A stretch of 44,939 nucleotides of DNA from Gorillibacterium massiliense (GCF_000455485.1 NZ_CBQR020000073.1:1-44939), one strand, 5' to 3'; numbered from the stretch's first letter, positions 7,410-16,391 are shown. Translations and numbers: made by a program. The notes: generated by a model not told the origin, from the sequence alone.

Positions 7410-8080
7410 GTATGCTGGAACTGCGTCAAGTTCGTAAAGTTTACGGGGATGGGGATTCCCAAACCGCGGTTTTGAATGGCCTCGATTTTAAAGTGGAGGC
7501 AGGGGAGTTTGTAGCCGTGCTTGGTCCGTCGGGCTCGGGGAAAAGCACTTTTCTCTCCATTGCAGGCGCGCTGCTCGCCCCTACTTCAGGCGAAGTATTC
7601 ATCGACGGAGAGGCTCTTTCCGGGAAAAGCGAGAAAGAACGCGCCGACTTCCGGCTGCGGAAAATCGGCTTCATGTTTCAAAGCGCCCAGCTCCTTCCTT
7701 TCTTGAAGGTGAAGGAACAACTGCTGTTTAGCGCCAAACAAGCGAATATACAGTCAGCGGAAGGAAATCGCCGGGCTAACGAGCTGCTTGATCAGCTGCA
7801 CATCTCCCATCGGAGCAATGTTTATCCGGAGAAGCTCTCGGGTGGAGAAAAGCAGCGGGTTGCCATCGCCAGAGCTTGGATGAACCATCCCGCTATTTTA
7901 TTCGCTGACGAGCCCACGGCGAGCCTCGATTTTGAGCGGGGCAAAGAGGTGGTACGCATGCTGGCGGACGCTGTCCGTACGGAAGGCAAAGCAGCCGTGA
8001 TGGTTACTCATGACCAGCGCATGCTGGAATGGTGCACTCGCGTGCTGCGCCTGGAGAACGGGATATTGCGAGAAGCATAA
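7406..8080 (+). CDS. hrtA: Heme efflux ABC ATPase HrtA
   Basis: A 224-residue ATP-binding subunit of the LolD/MacB class. Walker A is GPSGSGKST (40-48), followed by the Q-loop in IGFMFQSAQLLPFLKV. The signature LSGGEKQRVAIARAW lies near residue 145, Walker B ILFADEP near 163, the D-loop ASLD next, and the H-switch His in VMVTHDQRM near residue 199. ATGA overlap with hrtB indicates translational coupling. With HrtB it forms the heme exporter; the upstream hssRS pair strengthens this assignment over a generic MacB-like ATPase. No terminator was identified after it; the 76 bases to the next gene hold a long hairpin ending at that gene's ribosome binding site. Confidence 0.87.
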   Translation: MSMLELRQVRKVYGDGDSQTAVLNGLDFKVEAGEFVAVLGPSGSGKSTFLSIAGALLAPTSGEVFIDGEALSGKSEKERADFRLRKIGFMFQSAQLLPFLKVKEQLLFSAKQANIQSAEGNRRANELLDQLHISHRSNVYPEKLSGGEKQRVAIARAWMNHPAILFADEPTASLDFERGKEVVRMLADAVRTEGKAAVMVTHDQRMLEWCTRVLRLENGILREA

Positions 8081-8091
8081 GATGGCTGGGG

Positions 8092-8146
8092 ATACGGCAC
8101 CTCGGCAGGATATCGAATCGGCAACCTGCCATTGCCGTATAGGAGG
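8092..8146 (+). promoter_or_regulatory. Interrupted hairpin abutting the ribosome binding site of the APH-like gene
   Basis: ATACGGC (8092-8098) pairs with GCCGTAT (8134-8140), and GGCAGG (8104-8109) pairs with CCTGCC (8125-8130). The stem ends directly against AGGAGG (8141-8146). There is no T run, so it is not a terminator. It could influence translation or end the hrt message. Confidence 0.55.
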
Positions 8147-8156
8147 ATGTTGAACG

Positions 8157-9020
8157 TTGGGGAATCCGCTAGCTTCAATTGAATGGATCGATAAAAACGA
8201 AGAGTTAGAAAGCATGCTGCAAAACCCGGATAAGATAACTGTTCATGTCATCGACCAAGGCTTTGAGGCGGAAGTGGTGAAAATCGCCGCGCCATCGGGC
8301 GAATACGTGCTGAAGACCTGGAGTAAAAGCTCCAGGCCGGATGTGGGGTTTCAGTATCATTTGCTCGCCGGTCTTCCGGAGTCCGGGTTATCCGTTTCTC
8401 GCCCATTGGGCTTTGGAACCGATGCGGGCGGTCACAAGGTGCTGCTCACGAGCTTTGACGGAAAGCCGATCCAAAAAGTGAATGCGAAGAAGATGGCGGA
8501 ATTCGCAGCCATTCTAGCCGGGCTCCATCAAGTATCAACGGTCGAATTTGCAACGATACAGCTGCCCTCGTATGATTTTACAGCGTATTTTTTCCCCGAT
8601 GGGGAGGAGTATGCGGATATCACGAAGTCGCTTGCGCCGTTGCTGGAACAAGCCGAAATGAAGCAGGACGCTATCATTCATGGCGATTTTCACATGAACA
8701 ATTTGCTGGAGGAGAAGGACCGCATCACCTTGATAGACTGGACGAACGCACAGTTGGGCGATGCGCGGTATGATCTGGCGTGGGCTCTTGTGTTGATTTC
8801 GATTTATATCTCGGAGCGGCATGCGGCTATGTTTTTATCTGCTTATGGGAAAAAGAAGAAGATCAAGCCTGAGGAGCATGACCTTTTTATGGCGATCGCC
8901 TATCTCCGCTGGATTTTGTTAAACCGTAGAGGCGGCGTACCCATGGGGCCAGAGACCTTAAAGAAAGTGAAAAATCTGATGAACGGAAATGCCTTCCTTA
9001 AAGATCGCAATCTCGTTTAG
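8157..9020 (+). CDS. Aminoglycoside phosphotransferase (APH)-family protein
   Basis: A 287-residue APH/choline-kinase-fold protein. The catalytic loop motif IIHGDFHMNNLL lies near residue 173 (the HGD-x4-N motif), and the metal-binding Asp is in ITLIDWTNAQLGDARYDLAW near residue 190. The N-lobe has a short Gly-poor region and a Lys in YVLKTWSK that could contact ATP. The family phosphorylates small molecules such as antibiotics, homoserine or choline, and many members act on unknown metabolites, so aminoglycoside resistance should not be assumed. TTG at 8157 is preferred because AGGAGG (8141-8146) sits ten bases upstream and no ATG lies nearby in frame. A strong terminator follows at 9042. 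Confidence 0.78.
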   Translation: MGNPLASIEWIDKNEELESMLQNPDKITVHVIDQGFEAEVVKIAAPSGEYVLKTWSKSSRPDVGFQYHLLAGLPESGLSVSRPLGFGTDAGGHKVLLTSFDGKPIQKVNAKKMAEFAAILAGLHQVSTVEFATIQLPSYDFTAYFFPDGEEYADITKSLAPLLEQAEMKQDAIIHGDFHMNNLLEEKDRITLIDWTNAQLGDARYDLAWALVLISIYISERHAAMFLSAYGKKKKIKPEEHDLFMAIAYLRWILLNRRGGVPMGPETLKKVKNLMNGNAFLKDRNLV

Positions 9021-9041
9021 CAAGCACAATTAACAATAACA

Positions 9042-9073
9042 GGCTGCTCCTATCCAACAGGAGCAGCCTTTTT
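9042..9073 (+). terminator. Strong intrinsic terminator
   Basis: A perfect ten-pair stem GGCTGCTCCT / AGGAGCAGCC (9042-9051 / 9059-9068) around ATCCAAC, then TTTTT. It ends the APH-family gene. Confidence 0.92.
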
Positions 9074-9089
9074 GCGCTCGAACGGTCTA

Positions 9090-9321
9090 TTAGCGCTCGA
9101 TTGCATAAATCACGACGGTTTTATCGAAGACAAAGGCTTCTTTTCCCAATTGAAGACCGTTATGCTCCGCAACACGGCGGGAGGCTGTATTGAGCGGGTC
9201 GATGATGCTGGGCCGGATAATAGGTCATCGTCTCCGCATCGGAAAAAATCTCGTGCAGCGCATCGGCATCCGTTTCTTCAAGGTGCTGCAGGAATAGCCG
9301 CGGGGTTTCCAGACTAAACAT
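9090..9321 (-). pseudogene. Decayed GNAT acetyltransferase with internal deletion
   Basis: Reading the minus strand from ATG at 9321, which has GGGGTG six bases upstream, gives MFSLETPRLFLQHLEETDAD and a further stretch to about TYYPA, a typical N-terminus of RimJ/RimL-type GNAT enzymes. That frame stops within about 61 codons. In another frame the final stretch reads NTASRRVAEHNGLQLGKEAF and ends IYAIER before TAA at 9090, a typical C-terminus of the same enzymes. The span is 232 bases, not a multiple of three, while the family is about 170-180 residues. The central acetyl-CoA-binding part has therefore been lost by a deletion that also shifted the frame. An intact, unrelated-looking GNAT gene lies next to it on the other strand. 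Confidence 0.75.
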
Positions 9322-9410
9322 GGCGTGTCACCCCATTCTTTTCTTCCCTTAACAGGTGTGATACTATTTTGGCAAGAAAAAGAGAGAAAGACAAGGAGTG
9401 GCAGAATCTG

Positions 9411-9947
9411 ATGAATACGAAGTTTAGCGTAGAACCCGGCACCCGGGAAGATATCGATGAGCTGGCTAGGCTCTTTGATGAATTGAACGATTACTTGGCG
9501 GAGACCATCAATTGGCCGGGGTGGCGCAAGGGGCTTTATCCGGTTCGGCAAACGGCGGAGGACGCCGTGGAGAAGGGAACCTTGTTTGTGGTCCGCGATG
9601 AAGAGGGGGTCATTGCCGGAACCGTCCGTTTGACCCATGAGCCTGAGCCTGCTTATTTCAAAGCAATATGGGGGATTGAGGCAGATTACAGCGAACTGAT
9701 CGTCGTTCATACGCTGGCGGTGCACCCCTCTTATATGAAGAAAGGCCCATCGCGGCTGATGCTGAATTTTGCGGAGGAGTATGGCAGAAAGCAAGGCATA
9801 AAGGCGATCCGGCTGGACGTGTCGGTTCATAACCAGCCGGCGATTCGGCTGTACGAAAGCTGCGGTTATCGCTACGTGGATACGGTAGATCTGGAGTTGG
9901 GGATTCCGGGACTTGAGTATTTCCGCTTATACGAATTAATTCTATAA
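9411..9947 (+). CDS. GNAT-family N-acetyltransferase
   Basis: A 178-residue acetyltransferase. The acetyl-CoA site region reads LIVVHTLAVHPSYMKKGPSRLMLNFAEEYGRKQG (central strand plus a Q/R-x-x-G-x-A-like loop, here KKGPSR), followed by IRLDVSVHNQPAIRLYESCGY, the usual C-half of the fold. The substrate is unknown. ATG at 9411 is preferred, with AAGGAG twelve bases upstream; an in-frame TTG at 9369 would add 14 charged residues that look unlike the fold, but cannot be excluded. The gene stands alone between the decayed GNAT gene and the che promoter region. Confidence 0.78.
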   Translation: MNTKFSVEPGTREDIDELARLFDELNDYLAETINWPGWRKGLYPVRQTAEDAVEKGTLFVVRDEEGVIAGTVRLTHEPEPAYFKAIWGIEADYSELIVVHTLAVHPSYMKKGPSRLMLNFAEEYGRKQGIKAIRLDVSVHNQPAIRLYESCGYRYVDTVDLELGIPGLEYFRLYELIL

Positions 9948-9950
9948 AGA

Positions 9951-9983
9951 TGTGACATTTGTCATAGATTCATATAATATAAT
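9951..9983 (+). promoter_or_regulatory. Promoter region of the che cluster with palindrome
   Basis: TGACA-TT-TGTCA (9953-9964) is a perfect palindrome, extendable to TGTGAC-ATTT-GTCATA. Two overlapping TATAAT boxes lie just downstream (9973-9978 and 9978-9983). TGTGAC (9951-9956) is 16 bases from the first. The palindrome overlaps the likely -35 region, so it could be a regulator site; the regulator is unknown. Confidence 0.5.
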
Positions 9984-10082
9984 AAGAAATTTGTGCCGAT
10001 ATAGAGAACAGATGGATCGAATGGACCTTTGCTTGGCCCTTTCGATGTTGTCTGTTCTGTTTTCATATTAGGGGTGAATCCA

Positions 10083-12077
10083 ATGTCCGATCACATTTCT
10101 CAAGACCACATGCTGGACATGTACCTGTTTGAAACGACACAAAATTTAGAGCAATTGGAAAAGTCGATTTTATCCAGCGAAGAATCATCGGGACTGACGC
10201 CGAATGCGATCCATGAAATTTTCCGGATCATGCATACGATCAAAGGCTCGTCGGCGATGATGTTTTTTGATTCCATCACAACTCTCGCGCATGCCCTTGA
10301 GGATCTTTTCTATTACATCCGCGAGGAGAAGCCAAGGTCGATCGACATCTCCGTTCTTTTTGATCTGGTATTCGCAGGCGTGGACTTCATGAAGGTGGAG
10401 CTGGCGAAAATCAAAAACGGGGACCGCCCCGATGGAGATGCAACCCATTTGATTGAGACTCTCCAAAGCTATTTGGCAGAGCTGAAAGGGGACAAACCGA
10501 AACGGAAGGAATACCGGGTCGTGATCCGCTTCGAAGATGGTTGCGAGATGGAAAATATAAGGGCCTACTCCATCGTTCATAGTCTGAAGGAACTTACGGA
10601 AGATTTCGAGTATGAGCCGAAAACGATCATCGAAAGTGACGACAGCGCTCAAATCATCCGAGAGAGTGGCTTTCGGATCATCCTGAAGACGGATCGAAGC
10701 GAGCAGGAGCTGTATGACTATTTTAGCAAAACGCTCTTTTTGAAAGAGCTGGAATTGGAGGAGCTGCCCCCCGGTTGGGAAGCCCAGGAAACGGCAGAGA
10801 AAAATGAGGAGATCGAGCGGCAGTCGCCGGAAGAGACGGTTTCTCGGGAATCGAAACGGGAAGAAGGAGAGAAGACTTCGGGGGATGCCCAGCCGTCTTT
10901 TGCGCAAAGCATCATCAGCGTACAGGTGGGGAAATTGGACAAGCTTATGGATTTGGTTGGCGAAATGGTGATAGCGGAGGCTATGGTCACGCAAAATCCG
11001 GATTTGCAAGATTTGGAACTGGAAAACTTTCAGAAGGCGGCAAGACAGCTGAGGAAAATTTCCAGCGAGCTGCAGGACATGGTGATGTCGATCCGGATGG
11101 TGCCCTTGTCCACTACTTTTCATAAAATGCATCGCGTTGCCCGGGATATGAGCCGCAAGCTGGATAAAGAGGTGCAGCTGAAGCTGATCGGCGAAGAAAC
11201 GGAAGTGGATAAGAATATTATCGAGCAAATTTCCGATCCCTTGATGCATCTGGTGCGGAATTCCATCGACCATGGCATCGAGGAAGCGGCGGACCGGGCA
11301 GCCCGTGGGAAGAACACGGCTGGACTCATTACGCTGGAAGCGAAGAATGCTGGCAGCGACGTTTGGGTGACCGTAAAAGATGACGGAAAAGGGCTGAGCC
11401 GCGAGAAGATTTTGCAGAAAGCGAGAGAACACGGGCTGTTGTATAAATCCGAGCATGAGATGACCGACAGGGAGATTTATCAGTTGATCTTCCTTCCAGG
11501 ATTCTCAACGAAAGAGCGGGTGACGGAATTTTCCGGCAGGGGCGTCGGGATGGATGTGGTGCTGAAAAAGCTGGAATCCGTAGGCGGTTCCCTTTCCATC
11601 GACAGCGTCGAAGGAGAAGGAACCACGACGACTTTGAAAATTCCGCTGACCCTTGCCATCATCGACGGCATGAACATTCGGGTAGGCGGCTCCCGTTACA
11701 CCCTCCCAATCGCCTCCATCCGGGAGTCCTTCCGTTCGAAACAAGCGGATATCATTGAGGATCCCGACGGCAACGAAATGATTATCGTGCGGGGTGAAGT
11801 CTATTCGATCTTACGGCTTCATGAGCTGTATGGGGTGAAAGGCGGATTGGCGGAGTTTACCGAAGGAATCTTCATCATGATCGAGCACGAAGGCAAAAGC
11901 GTCTGCCTCTTTGCGGATGAGCTTCTCGGGCAGCAGCAGGTGGTGGTTAAAGCCCTTCCCAAATACATCAAGAACACGAAGAAAATCGAAGGACTGGCGG
12001 GATGCACCTTGCTTGGCGATGGAAGCGTCAGCTTGATTCTGGATATCGGAGGCCTAATCGGTTATGCGAAAAAATGA
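10083..12077 (+). CDS. cheA: Chemotaxis histidine kinase CheA
   Basis: A 664-residue CheA. The order is: Hpt domain P1 with phospho-His51 in RIMHTIKGSSAMM; a P2-like region (about 150-240) ending before a charged linker of Glu/Lys; P3 dimerisation (SIISVQVGKLDKLMDLVGEMV, near 280); P4 ATPase with N-box PLMHLVRNSIDHGIEEA and G-boxes DDGKGL and GRGVGMDVV; and P5, a CheW-like domain (from about 525) with PLTLAIIDGMNIRVGG. It autophosphorylates and passes phosphate to CheY and CheB. ATG at 10083 has GGGGTGA five bases upstream; longer upstream reading is leader. CheW overlaps its end by 14 bases. No cheY lies in the cluster. Confidence 0.93.
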   Translation: MSDHISQDHMLDMYLFETTQNLEQLEKSILSSEESSGLTPNAIHEIFRIMHTIKGSSAMMFFDSITTLAHALEDLFYYIREEKPRSIDISVLFDLVFAGVDFMKVELAKIKNGDRPDGDATHLIETLQSYLAELKGDKPKRKEYRVVIRFEDGCEMENIRAYSIVHSLKELTEDFEYEPKTIIESDDSAQIIRESGFRIILKTDRSEQELYDYFSKTLFLKELELEELPPGWEAQETAEKNEEIERQSPEETVSRESKREEGEKTSGDAQPSFAQSIISVQVGKLDKLMDLVGEMVIAEAMVTQNPDLQDLELENFQKAARQLRKISSELQDMVMSIRMVPLSTTFHKMHRVARDMSRKLDKEVQLKLIGEETEVDKNIIEQISDPLMHLVRNSIDHGIEEAADRAARGKNTAGLITLEAKNAGSDVWVTVKDDGKGLSREKILQKAREHGLLYKSEHEMTDREIYQLIFLPGFSTKERVTEFSGRGVGMDVVLKKLESVGGSLSIDSVEGEGTTTTLKIPLTLAIIDGMNIRVGGSRYTLPIASIRESFRSKQADIIEDPDGNEMIIVRGEVYSILRLHELYGVKGGLAEFTEGIFIMIEHEGKSVCLFADELLGQQQVVVKALPKYIKNTKKIEGLAGCTLLGDGSVSLILDIGGLIGYAKK

Positions 12078-12555
12078 AGAGGAATGGACAGAGCAGGAGG
12101 AAGATACGCTGAAGGGAAAGTTTTTGACCTTTTCCATGGGCAACGAGCAGTACGGCATCGAAATCCGCCATATTACGGAAATCATCGGCATTCAGCCGAT
12201 TACGGAAGTGCCGGAACTGCCGGAGTACATAAAAGGGATCGTCAATCTGCGGGGGAAAATCATTCCCGTCATGGATGTGCGGCTGCGGTTCAAAAAGCCT
12301 TTTCGCGACTACAACGACCGGACCTGCATCATTGTGGTCGATATCGAGGATATTTCCATCGGCCTCATTGTGGACCGCGTTTCCGAGGTGCTGGTTATCC
12401 GCGAAGAGCAGATCGTCGACCCGCCGGATATGAATAAAGGCGGACAGCGGTTTATCAAGGGGATCGGAACGGTGGCAAACGATGTACTCCTGCTTCTGGA
12501 TTGCGGCAAGTTGCTCAGTGATAACGAAATCGAGACGTTGAATCAAGCGGTTTAA
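12064..12555 (+). CDS. cheW: Chemotaxis coupling protein CheW
   Basis: A 163-residue single CheW domain that bridges receptors and CheA. Hallmarks are FLTFSMGNEQYGIEIRHITEI near residue 22, VPELPEYIKGIVNLRGKIIPVMDV near 52, and a C-terminal FIKGIGTVANDVLLLLDCGKLL. The start overlaps the end of cheA by 14 bases, with GGAGG eleven bases before ATG, so translation is probably coupled. The first 15 residues are a short acidic tail not needed for the fold. Confidence 0.93.
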   Translation: MRKNEEEWTEQEEDTLKGKFLTFSMGNEQYGIEIRHITEIIGIQPITEVPELPEYIKGIVNLRGKIIPVMDVRLRFKKPFRDYNDRTCIIVVDIEDISIGLIVDRVSEVLVIREEQIVDPPDMNKGGQRFIKGIGTVANDVLLLLDCGKLLSDNEIETLNQAV

Positions 12556-12601
12556 GAAAAATGGCCTTTCAAATTGAACTAGCCTGAAGGAGGCACATCT
12601 T

Positions 12602-14449
12602 ATGAAGTGGTTTTACAACATGAAAATTGCCACCAAACTGCTGACCGGTTATATCACGGTAGCCTTGATCGCTGGATTTGTCGGGGTTTACGGAATCATT
12701 AGCCTGCACACCATGGAGAAGAACGACTCCAAGCTCTACAACGAAAACGTAATCGGGCTCGTTCACACCGGTTCTATCGTCAGCCACTTTGCCAATATCC
12801 GAATTGCAATCCGGGATTTGATCATCAATTACGATAGTGGCGACCGTACTCAATATGTTCAGGATTTGAAGGATCGTTTTGCCGATTTGAACAGCGGTTT
12901 GGATAAGTACGGGAAAACGATCTATGTAGAGGAGGATCGGAACAACTTCAATGAAGCGAATAGTCTCGTCGACCAATACGAAGCCATGGCTGCTCAGATT
13001 GAAACGTTGGCGGCATCCGGGAAAGGCGTTAGTGAGATTGTCAAACTGACTCAATCGGCGACCCCGACAGCAAATGCCATCAACGAAGCATTGGGGAAGA
13101 TGAATGATTGGAATGACAAACAGGCATTGGAACGGTCGGAGGCCAACACGTCATCGGCAAATCGCACTACGTATATCATGATTATCATCGTTGCCGCGGC
13201 TGCCGTGCTGTCCATTCTCTTGGGAATTTTTATCAGCAGGCTGATCAGCAAGCCGGTGAAAAAGCTAACAGTCGTTGCGGACAGATTGGCCCTTGGCGAT
13301 GTCAACGTCAGCGTGCAAGCCGAAACCAAGGATGAAATCGGCTTATTGATGGAATCCTTCCGCAAAATGATCGAGAATATCCACGATCAAGCCAGCGCCG
13401 TGGAGAAGATCGCCAGCGGTGATTTGACAGCCCAAGTTCATGTGAAGTCGCCGAATGACGTGCTGACGATCAAACTCGGCGAAATGATTCAGATGAATAA
13501 TGAAATTCTGCATAATATCCATTCAGCAGCGGAACAAGTCGCAACCGGTTCCAGGCAGGTTTCGGATTCCAGCATCGCGTTGTCTCAAGGAGCGACAGAA
13601 CAAGCCAGCTCTATCCAGCAGTTGACGGCTTCCATTGAAGAAATATCGGTGCAAACCAAACTCAATGCCGAGAATGCTAATGAGGCCAACACTTTAGCCG
13701 AAGGGGCCAAGCATAATGCGGAAGAAGGCAACCGGCAAATGAGCGAGATGCTCCGGGCGATGCAGGAAATCAACGATTCCTCCAGCAATATATCCAAAAT
13801 CATTAAAGTCATCGATGAGATTGCCTTCCAAACTAACATATTGGCCCTGAACGCCGCAGTGGAAGCTGCCCGGGCAGGTCAGCACGGCAAAGGCTTCGCG
13901 GTGGTCGCCGAAGAAGTGAGAAATTTGGCGGCAAGATCCGCTGGCGCGGCAAAGGAAACGACGGAGATGATTGAAAGCTCCATCAAGAAGGTGGAAGGTG
14001 GCACGAAGATCGCCAACGATACCGCTTCCGCTCTATCGCAAATCGTTGACGGGGTTGCGAAGGTAGCAGATCTGGTCAGCGACATCGCCATGGCATCGAG
14101 CGAGCAGGCCATCGGCATAGCCCAGGTCAACCAAGGCATTATGCAGGTGTCCCAGGTCGTGCAGACTAACTCGGCGACATCCGAAGAAAGCGCGGCGGCC
14201 AGTGAGGAACTATCCAGCCAGGCGGAGCTGCTTAAGGAGCAAGTGGGGAGATTCAAATTGGCTAAAGGCACGCGTTCTCTTTCTTACCGTGGGTTGGAGG
14301 AAATGAACCCGGAGGTTTTTAAAGTGCTGGAGCAGATGGGCCAAAGCAGTCAAACGAGCAACCAAGGGAAAGCGGGTTTTTATCCGGAAGCCGCCGCTTC
14401 CGCCGCTAAAAGAATCGCGCTCAGCGATAGGGAGTTCGGAAAATATTGA
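12602..14449 (+). CDS. Methyl-accepting chemotaxis protein
   Basis: A 615-residue transmembrane receptor. TM1 covers about residues 12-32. The extracytoplasmic ligand domain (33-192) is helical and fits the 4HB_MCP class. TM2 is about 195-217 ([20 protein letters not shown]), then HAMP (218-270), a second HAMP-like linker and the signalling domain. The highly conserved hairpin reads [20 protein letters not shown] followed by [18 protein letters not shown] near 400-440. Gln/Glu-rich helices flanking it (for example [19 protein letters not shown]) are the usual methylation sites for the CheR/CheB pair encoded next. The C-terminus lacks a NWETF-type tether. GAAGGAGG precedes ATG. The ligand is unknown. 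Confidence 0.92.
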   Translation: MKWFYNMKIATKLLTGYITVALIAGFVGVYGIISLHTMEKNDSKLYNENVIGLVHTGSIVSHFANIRIAIRDLIINYDSGDRTQYVQDLKDRFADLNSGLDKYGKTIYVEEDRNNFNEANSLVDQYEAMAAQIETLAASGKGVSEIVKLTQSATPTANAINEALGKMNDWNDKQALERSEANTSSANRTTYIMIIIVAAAAVLSILLGIFISRLISKPVKKLTVVADRLALGDVNVSVQAETKDEIGLLMESFRKMIENIHDQASAVEKIASGDLTAQVHVKSPNDVLTIKLGEMIQMNNEILHNIHSAAEQVATGSRQVSDSSIALSQGATEQASSIQQLTASIEEISVQTKLNAENANEANTLAEGAKHNAEEGNRQMSEMLRAMQEINDSSSNISKIIKVIDEIAFQTNILALNAAVEAARAGQHGKGFAVVAEEVRNLAARSAGAAKETTEMIESSIKKVEGGTKIANDTASALSQIVDGVAKVADLVSDIAMASSEQAIGIAQVNQGIMQVSQVVQTNSATSEESAAASEELSSQAELLKEQVGRFKLAKGTRSLSYRGLEEMNPEVFKVLEQMGQSSQTSNQGKAGFYPEAAASAAKRIALSDREFGKY

Positions 14450-15261
14450 TTACCATAACGGATGACGATTTCACGGCATTTTCCCGGTATATCAAGACCC
14501 ATTACGGGATAAATTTGAAGCCGGAAAAAATGTCCCTGGTTGCCGGGCGTCTCCATCATGTCATCGCCAGCAATAAGATGAACAGCTTGTCGGAATATTT
14601 GAATTATGTGCAAACGGACAGGTCCGGACAAGCTGCAGTCACTTTGCTCAATAAAATCACGACCAACCATACATTTTTCATGCGGGAGAGCGACCATTTC
14701 TACTATTTCCGCGACAGTGTATTGCCCTATTTGGCGCGAACGATCGCGAGCAAGGATATGCGGATTTGGAGCGCGGCGTGCTCGTCAGGGGAGGAGCCTT
14801 ATACGCTGGCGATGCTCATCGATGAATATTTCGGCAGGGGAAAAGCAGGCTGGGATACGAAAATATTGGCGACCGACATCTCCAGCCACGTCCTGGATAT
14901 TGCGAAGAGAGGTATCTACAGCAACGAGAAAATCGCGATACTGCCGCCAGTGTGGAAAATGAGCTATTTTAAGGCGTATGATGCGGATAGCTCAATTTTG
15001 ACCGATGATATCCGTGACGAAGTCATTTTTCGCAAATTGAACCTTATGGACCCGGTATTTCCTTTCCGCAAAAAGTTCCACGTTGTATTTTGCAAGAACG
15101 TCATGATTTATTTTGACCGCGCCACAAGGCGGGAATTAGTCGATAAGCTTTATGAGTTGACTGAACACGGGGGGTATTTGTTTATCGGTCATTCCGAATC
15201 TCTTGACCGGGACAAGACGAAATATAAATACGTCAGGCCTGGCGTTTTCAGGAAGGAGTAG
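14446..15261 (+). CDS. cheR: Chemotaxis methyltransferase CheR
   Basis: A 271-residue S-adenosylmethionine-dependent methyltransferase that methylates glutamates of the receptor. The N-terminal helical domain starts at once with [20 protein letters not shown], followed by [19 protein letters not shown] (typical CheR T-x-F-x-R motif). The SAM site is [18 protein letters not shown], and later come [15 protein letters not shown] and [12 protein letters not shown]. The TTG start at 14446 overlaps the MCP stop (TTGA). It is preferred because the domain begins immediately after it and GGAG lies eleven bases upstream. The overlap indicates coupling with the receptor gene. Confidence 0.92.
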   Translation: MITITDDDFTAFSRYIKTHYGINLKPEKMSLVAGRLHHVIASNKMNSLSEYLNYVQTDRSGQAAVTLLNKITTNHTFFMRESDHFYYFRDSVLPYLARTIASKDMRIWSAACSSGEEPYTLAMLIDEYFGRGKAGWDTKILATDISSHVLDIAKRGIYSNEKIAILPPVWKMSYFKAYDADSSILTDDIRDEVIFRKLNLMDPVFPFRKKFHVVFCKNVMIYFDRATRRELVDKLYELTEHGGYLFIGHSESLDRDKTKYKYVRPGVFRKE

Positions 15262-15266
15262 CGGTA

Positions 15267-16298
15267 GTGACAAGTAGGAAGAGGACTCGGGTACTGGTAG
15301 TAGATGACAGTATTTTCGTTCGCGAAGTGATCAGGCGGGGGATATCGACGGATCCGCAAATCGAGGTCATTGCCGTTGCCGGAGATCCCTTTGAGGCAAG
15401 AGACCTCATTCTGGAGTGTCACCCGGACGTCATTACTTGCGATGTGGAAATGCCCCGCATGAACGGAATTGAGTTTGTGCGAAGGCTGCTGCCGCAGTAT
15501 CGGGTGCCGATCATTATGGTCAGCTCGGTCAGTGCAGCCGTTTTCGACGCGATGAGCGCAGGGGCTGTCGATTTTGTCGTGAAGCCGGATATCCGGTCAG
15601 CCGAAGGGATTGAGCCGTTTATCCGCGAACTGATCGGGAAAATCCGCACCGCTGCCATTGCCAAGGTTGAGCCGCAGACAACGGCTTCGGTCCAGAGCGG
15701 ACTGAAGGACGCCAACCACGGAGGCAAAGATAAAATCATTGCGATCGGCGCTTCAACGGGAGGAACGGAGGCGATTTTTAACATTTTGCAGCAGCTGCCT
15801 CCGTCCACACCCGGTATCGCCATCGTGCAGCATATTCCGCCAGTTTTTTCCCGCATGTTTGCGGAACGGATAAACAACCAGACTGCGCTGCGGACAAAAG
15901 AGGCACAGAACGGCGATTACCTGGAAACGGGCACGGTGCTTATCGCCCCGGGGGACCGGCATATGCGGGTGAAGCGTGTCGGCGACCGGTTCAAGGTGGA
16001 AACGTTCGAAGGGGATCGGAGAAACGGGCATTGTCCTTCGGTGGATATTCTTTTTGAATCGGTGGCAAAAGAGGCGGGAAGCCGGGGGATCGGCATCATT
16101 CTCACCGGCATGGGCTACGATGGAGCGCAGGGGCTCCTGGCTATGAGAAGAAAAGGGGGAAGGACCATCGGTCAAGACTCTTCCACATCTGTGGTTTACG
16201 GCATGCCGAAGGTGGCGTTTGAGCTTGGCGCCGTGGAGAAGCAGGCGCCGCTTGCGTTAATCTCGCATGTGCTTGTATCTATTCTGAAAGATGAATGA
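15267..16298 (+). CDS. cheB: Receptor methylesterase/deamidase CheB
   Basis: A 343-residue enzyme that demethylates receptor glutamates once phosphorylated by CheA. The receiver domain has DD at 13-14, phospho-Asp59 in ITCDVEMPRMNG, and Lys106 in DFVVKPD. The esterase domain carries the full triad: Ser163 in GASTGGTEA, His189 in IVQHIPPVFSRMFAERI, and an Asp in LTGMGYDGAQGL. GTG at 15267 has AAGGAG eight bases upstream and follows the cheR stop by five bases. It is the last gene of the cluster; a terminator follows at 16304. Confidence 0.93.
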   Translation: MTSRKRTRVLVVDDSIFVREVIRRGISTDPQIEVIAVAGDPFEARDLILECHPDVITCDVEMPRMNGIEFVRRLLPQYRVPIIMVSSVSAAVFDAMSAGAVDFVVKPDIRSAEGIEPFIRELIGKIRTAAIAKVEPQTTASVQSGLKDANHGGKDKIIAIGASTGGTEAIFNILQQLPPSTPGIAIVQHIPPVFSRMFAERINNQTALRTKEAQNGDYLETGTVLIAPGDRHMRVKRVGDRFKVETFEGDRRNGHCPSVDILFESVAKEAGSRGIGIILTGMGYDGAQGLLAMRRKGGRTIGQDSSTSVVYGMPKVAFELGAVEKQAPLALISHVLVSILKDE

Positions 16299-16303
16299 AG
16301 CTG

Positions 16304-16344
16304 CCTTCGTCAAAGTCCGCGGACAATGGCGAAGGTTTTCTTTT
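16304..16344 (+). terminator. Intrinsic terminator of the che cluster
   Basis: CCTTCG (16304-16309) pairs with CGAAGG (16330-16335). Between them the self-complementary GTCCGCGGAC forms an inner hairpin. TTTTCTTTT follows. Confidence 0.75.
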
Positions 16345-16391
16345 GCTTCGAGTCCCTCGAAAAGGGAATAGCCCTGAAGATGAGATTCGCG

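Noticed and set aside
8157-9020. Aminoglycoside resistance gene
   Set aside because: The HGD-x4-N motif is shared by many APH-fold kinases with other substrates; there is no resistance-gene context.
9225-9830. Open frame on the minus strand opposite the GNAT gene
   Set aside because: No family resemblance except that its end overlaps the decayed GNAT gene in the wrong frame; it is a shadow of the plus-strand GNAT gene.
10185-11456. Long open frame on the minus strand opposite cheA
   Set aside because: It has low-complexity, His/Arg/Leu-rich content, no start signal, and follows the codon pattern of cheA as a shadow.
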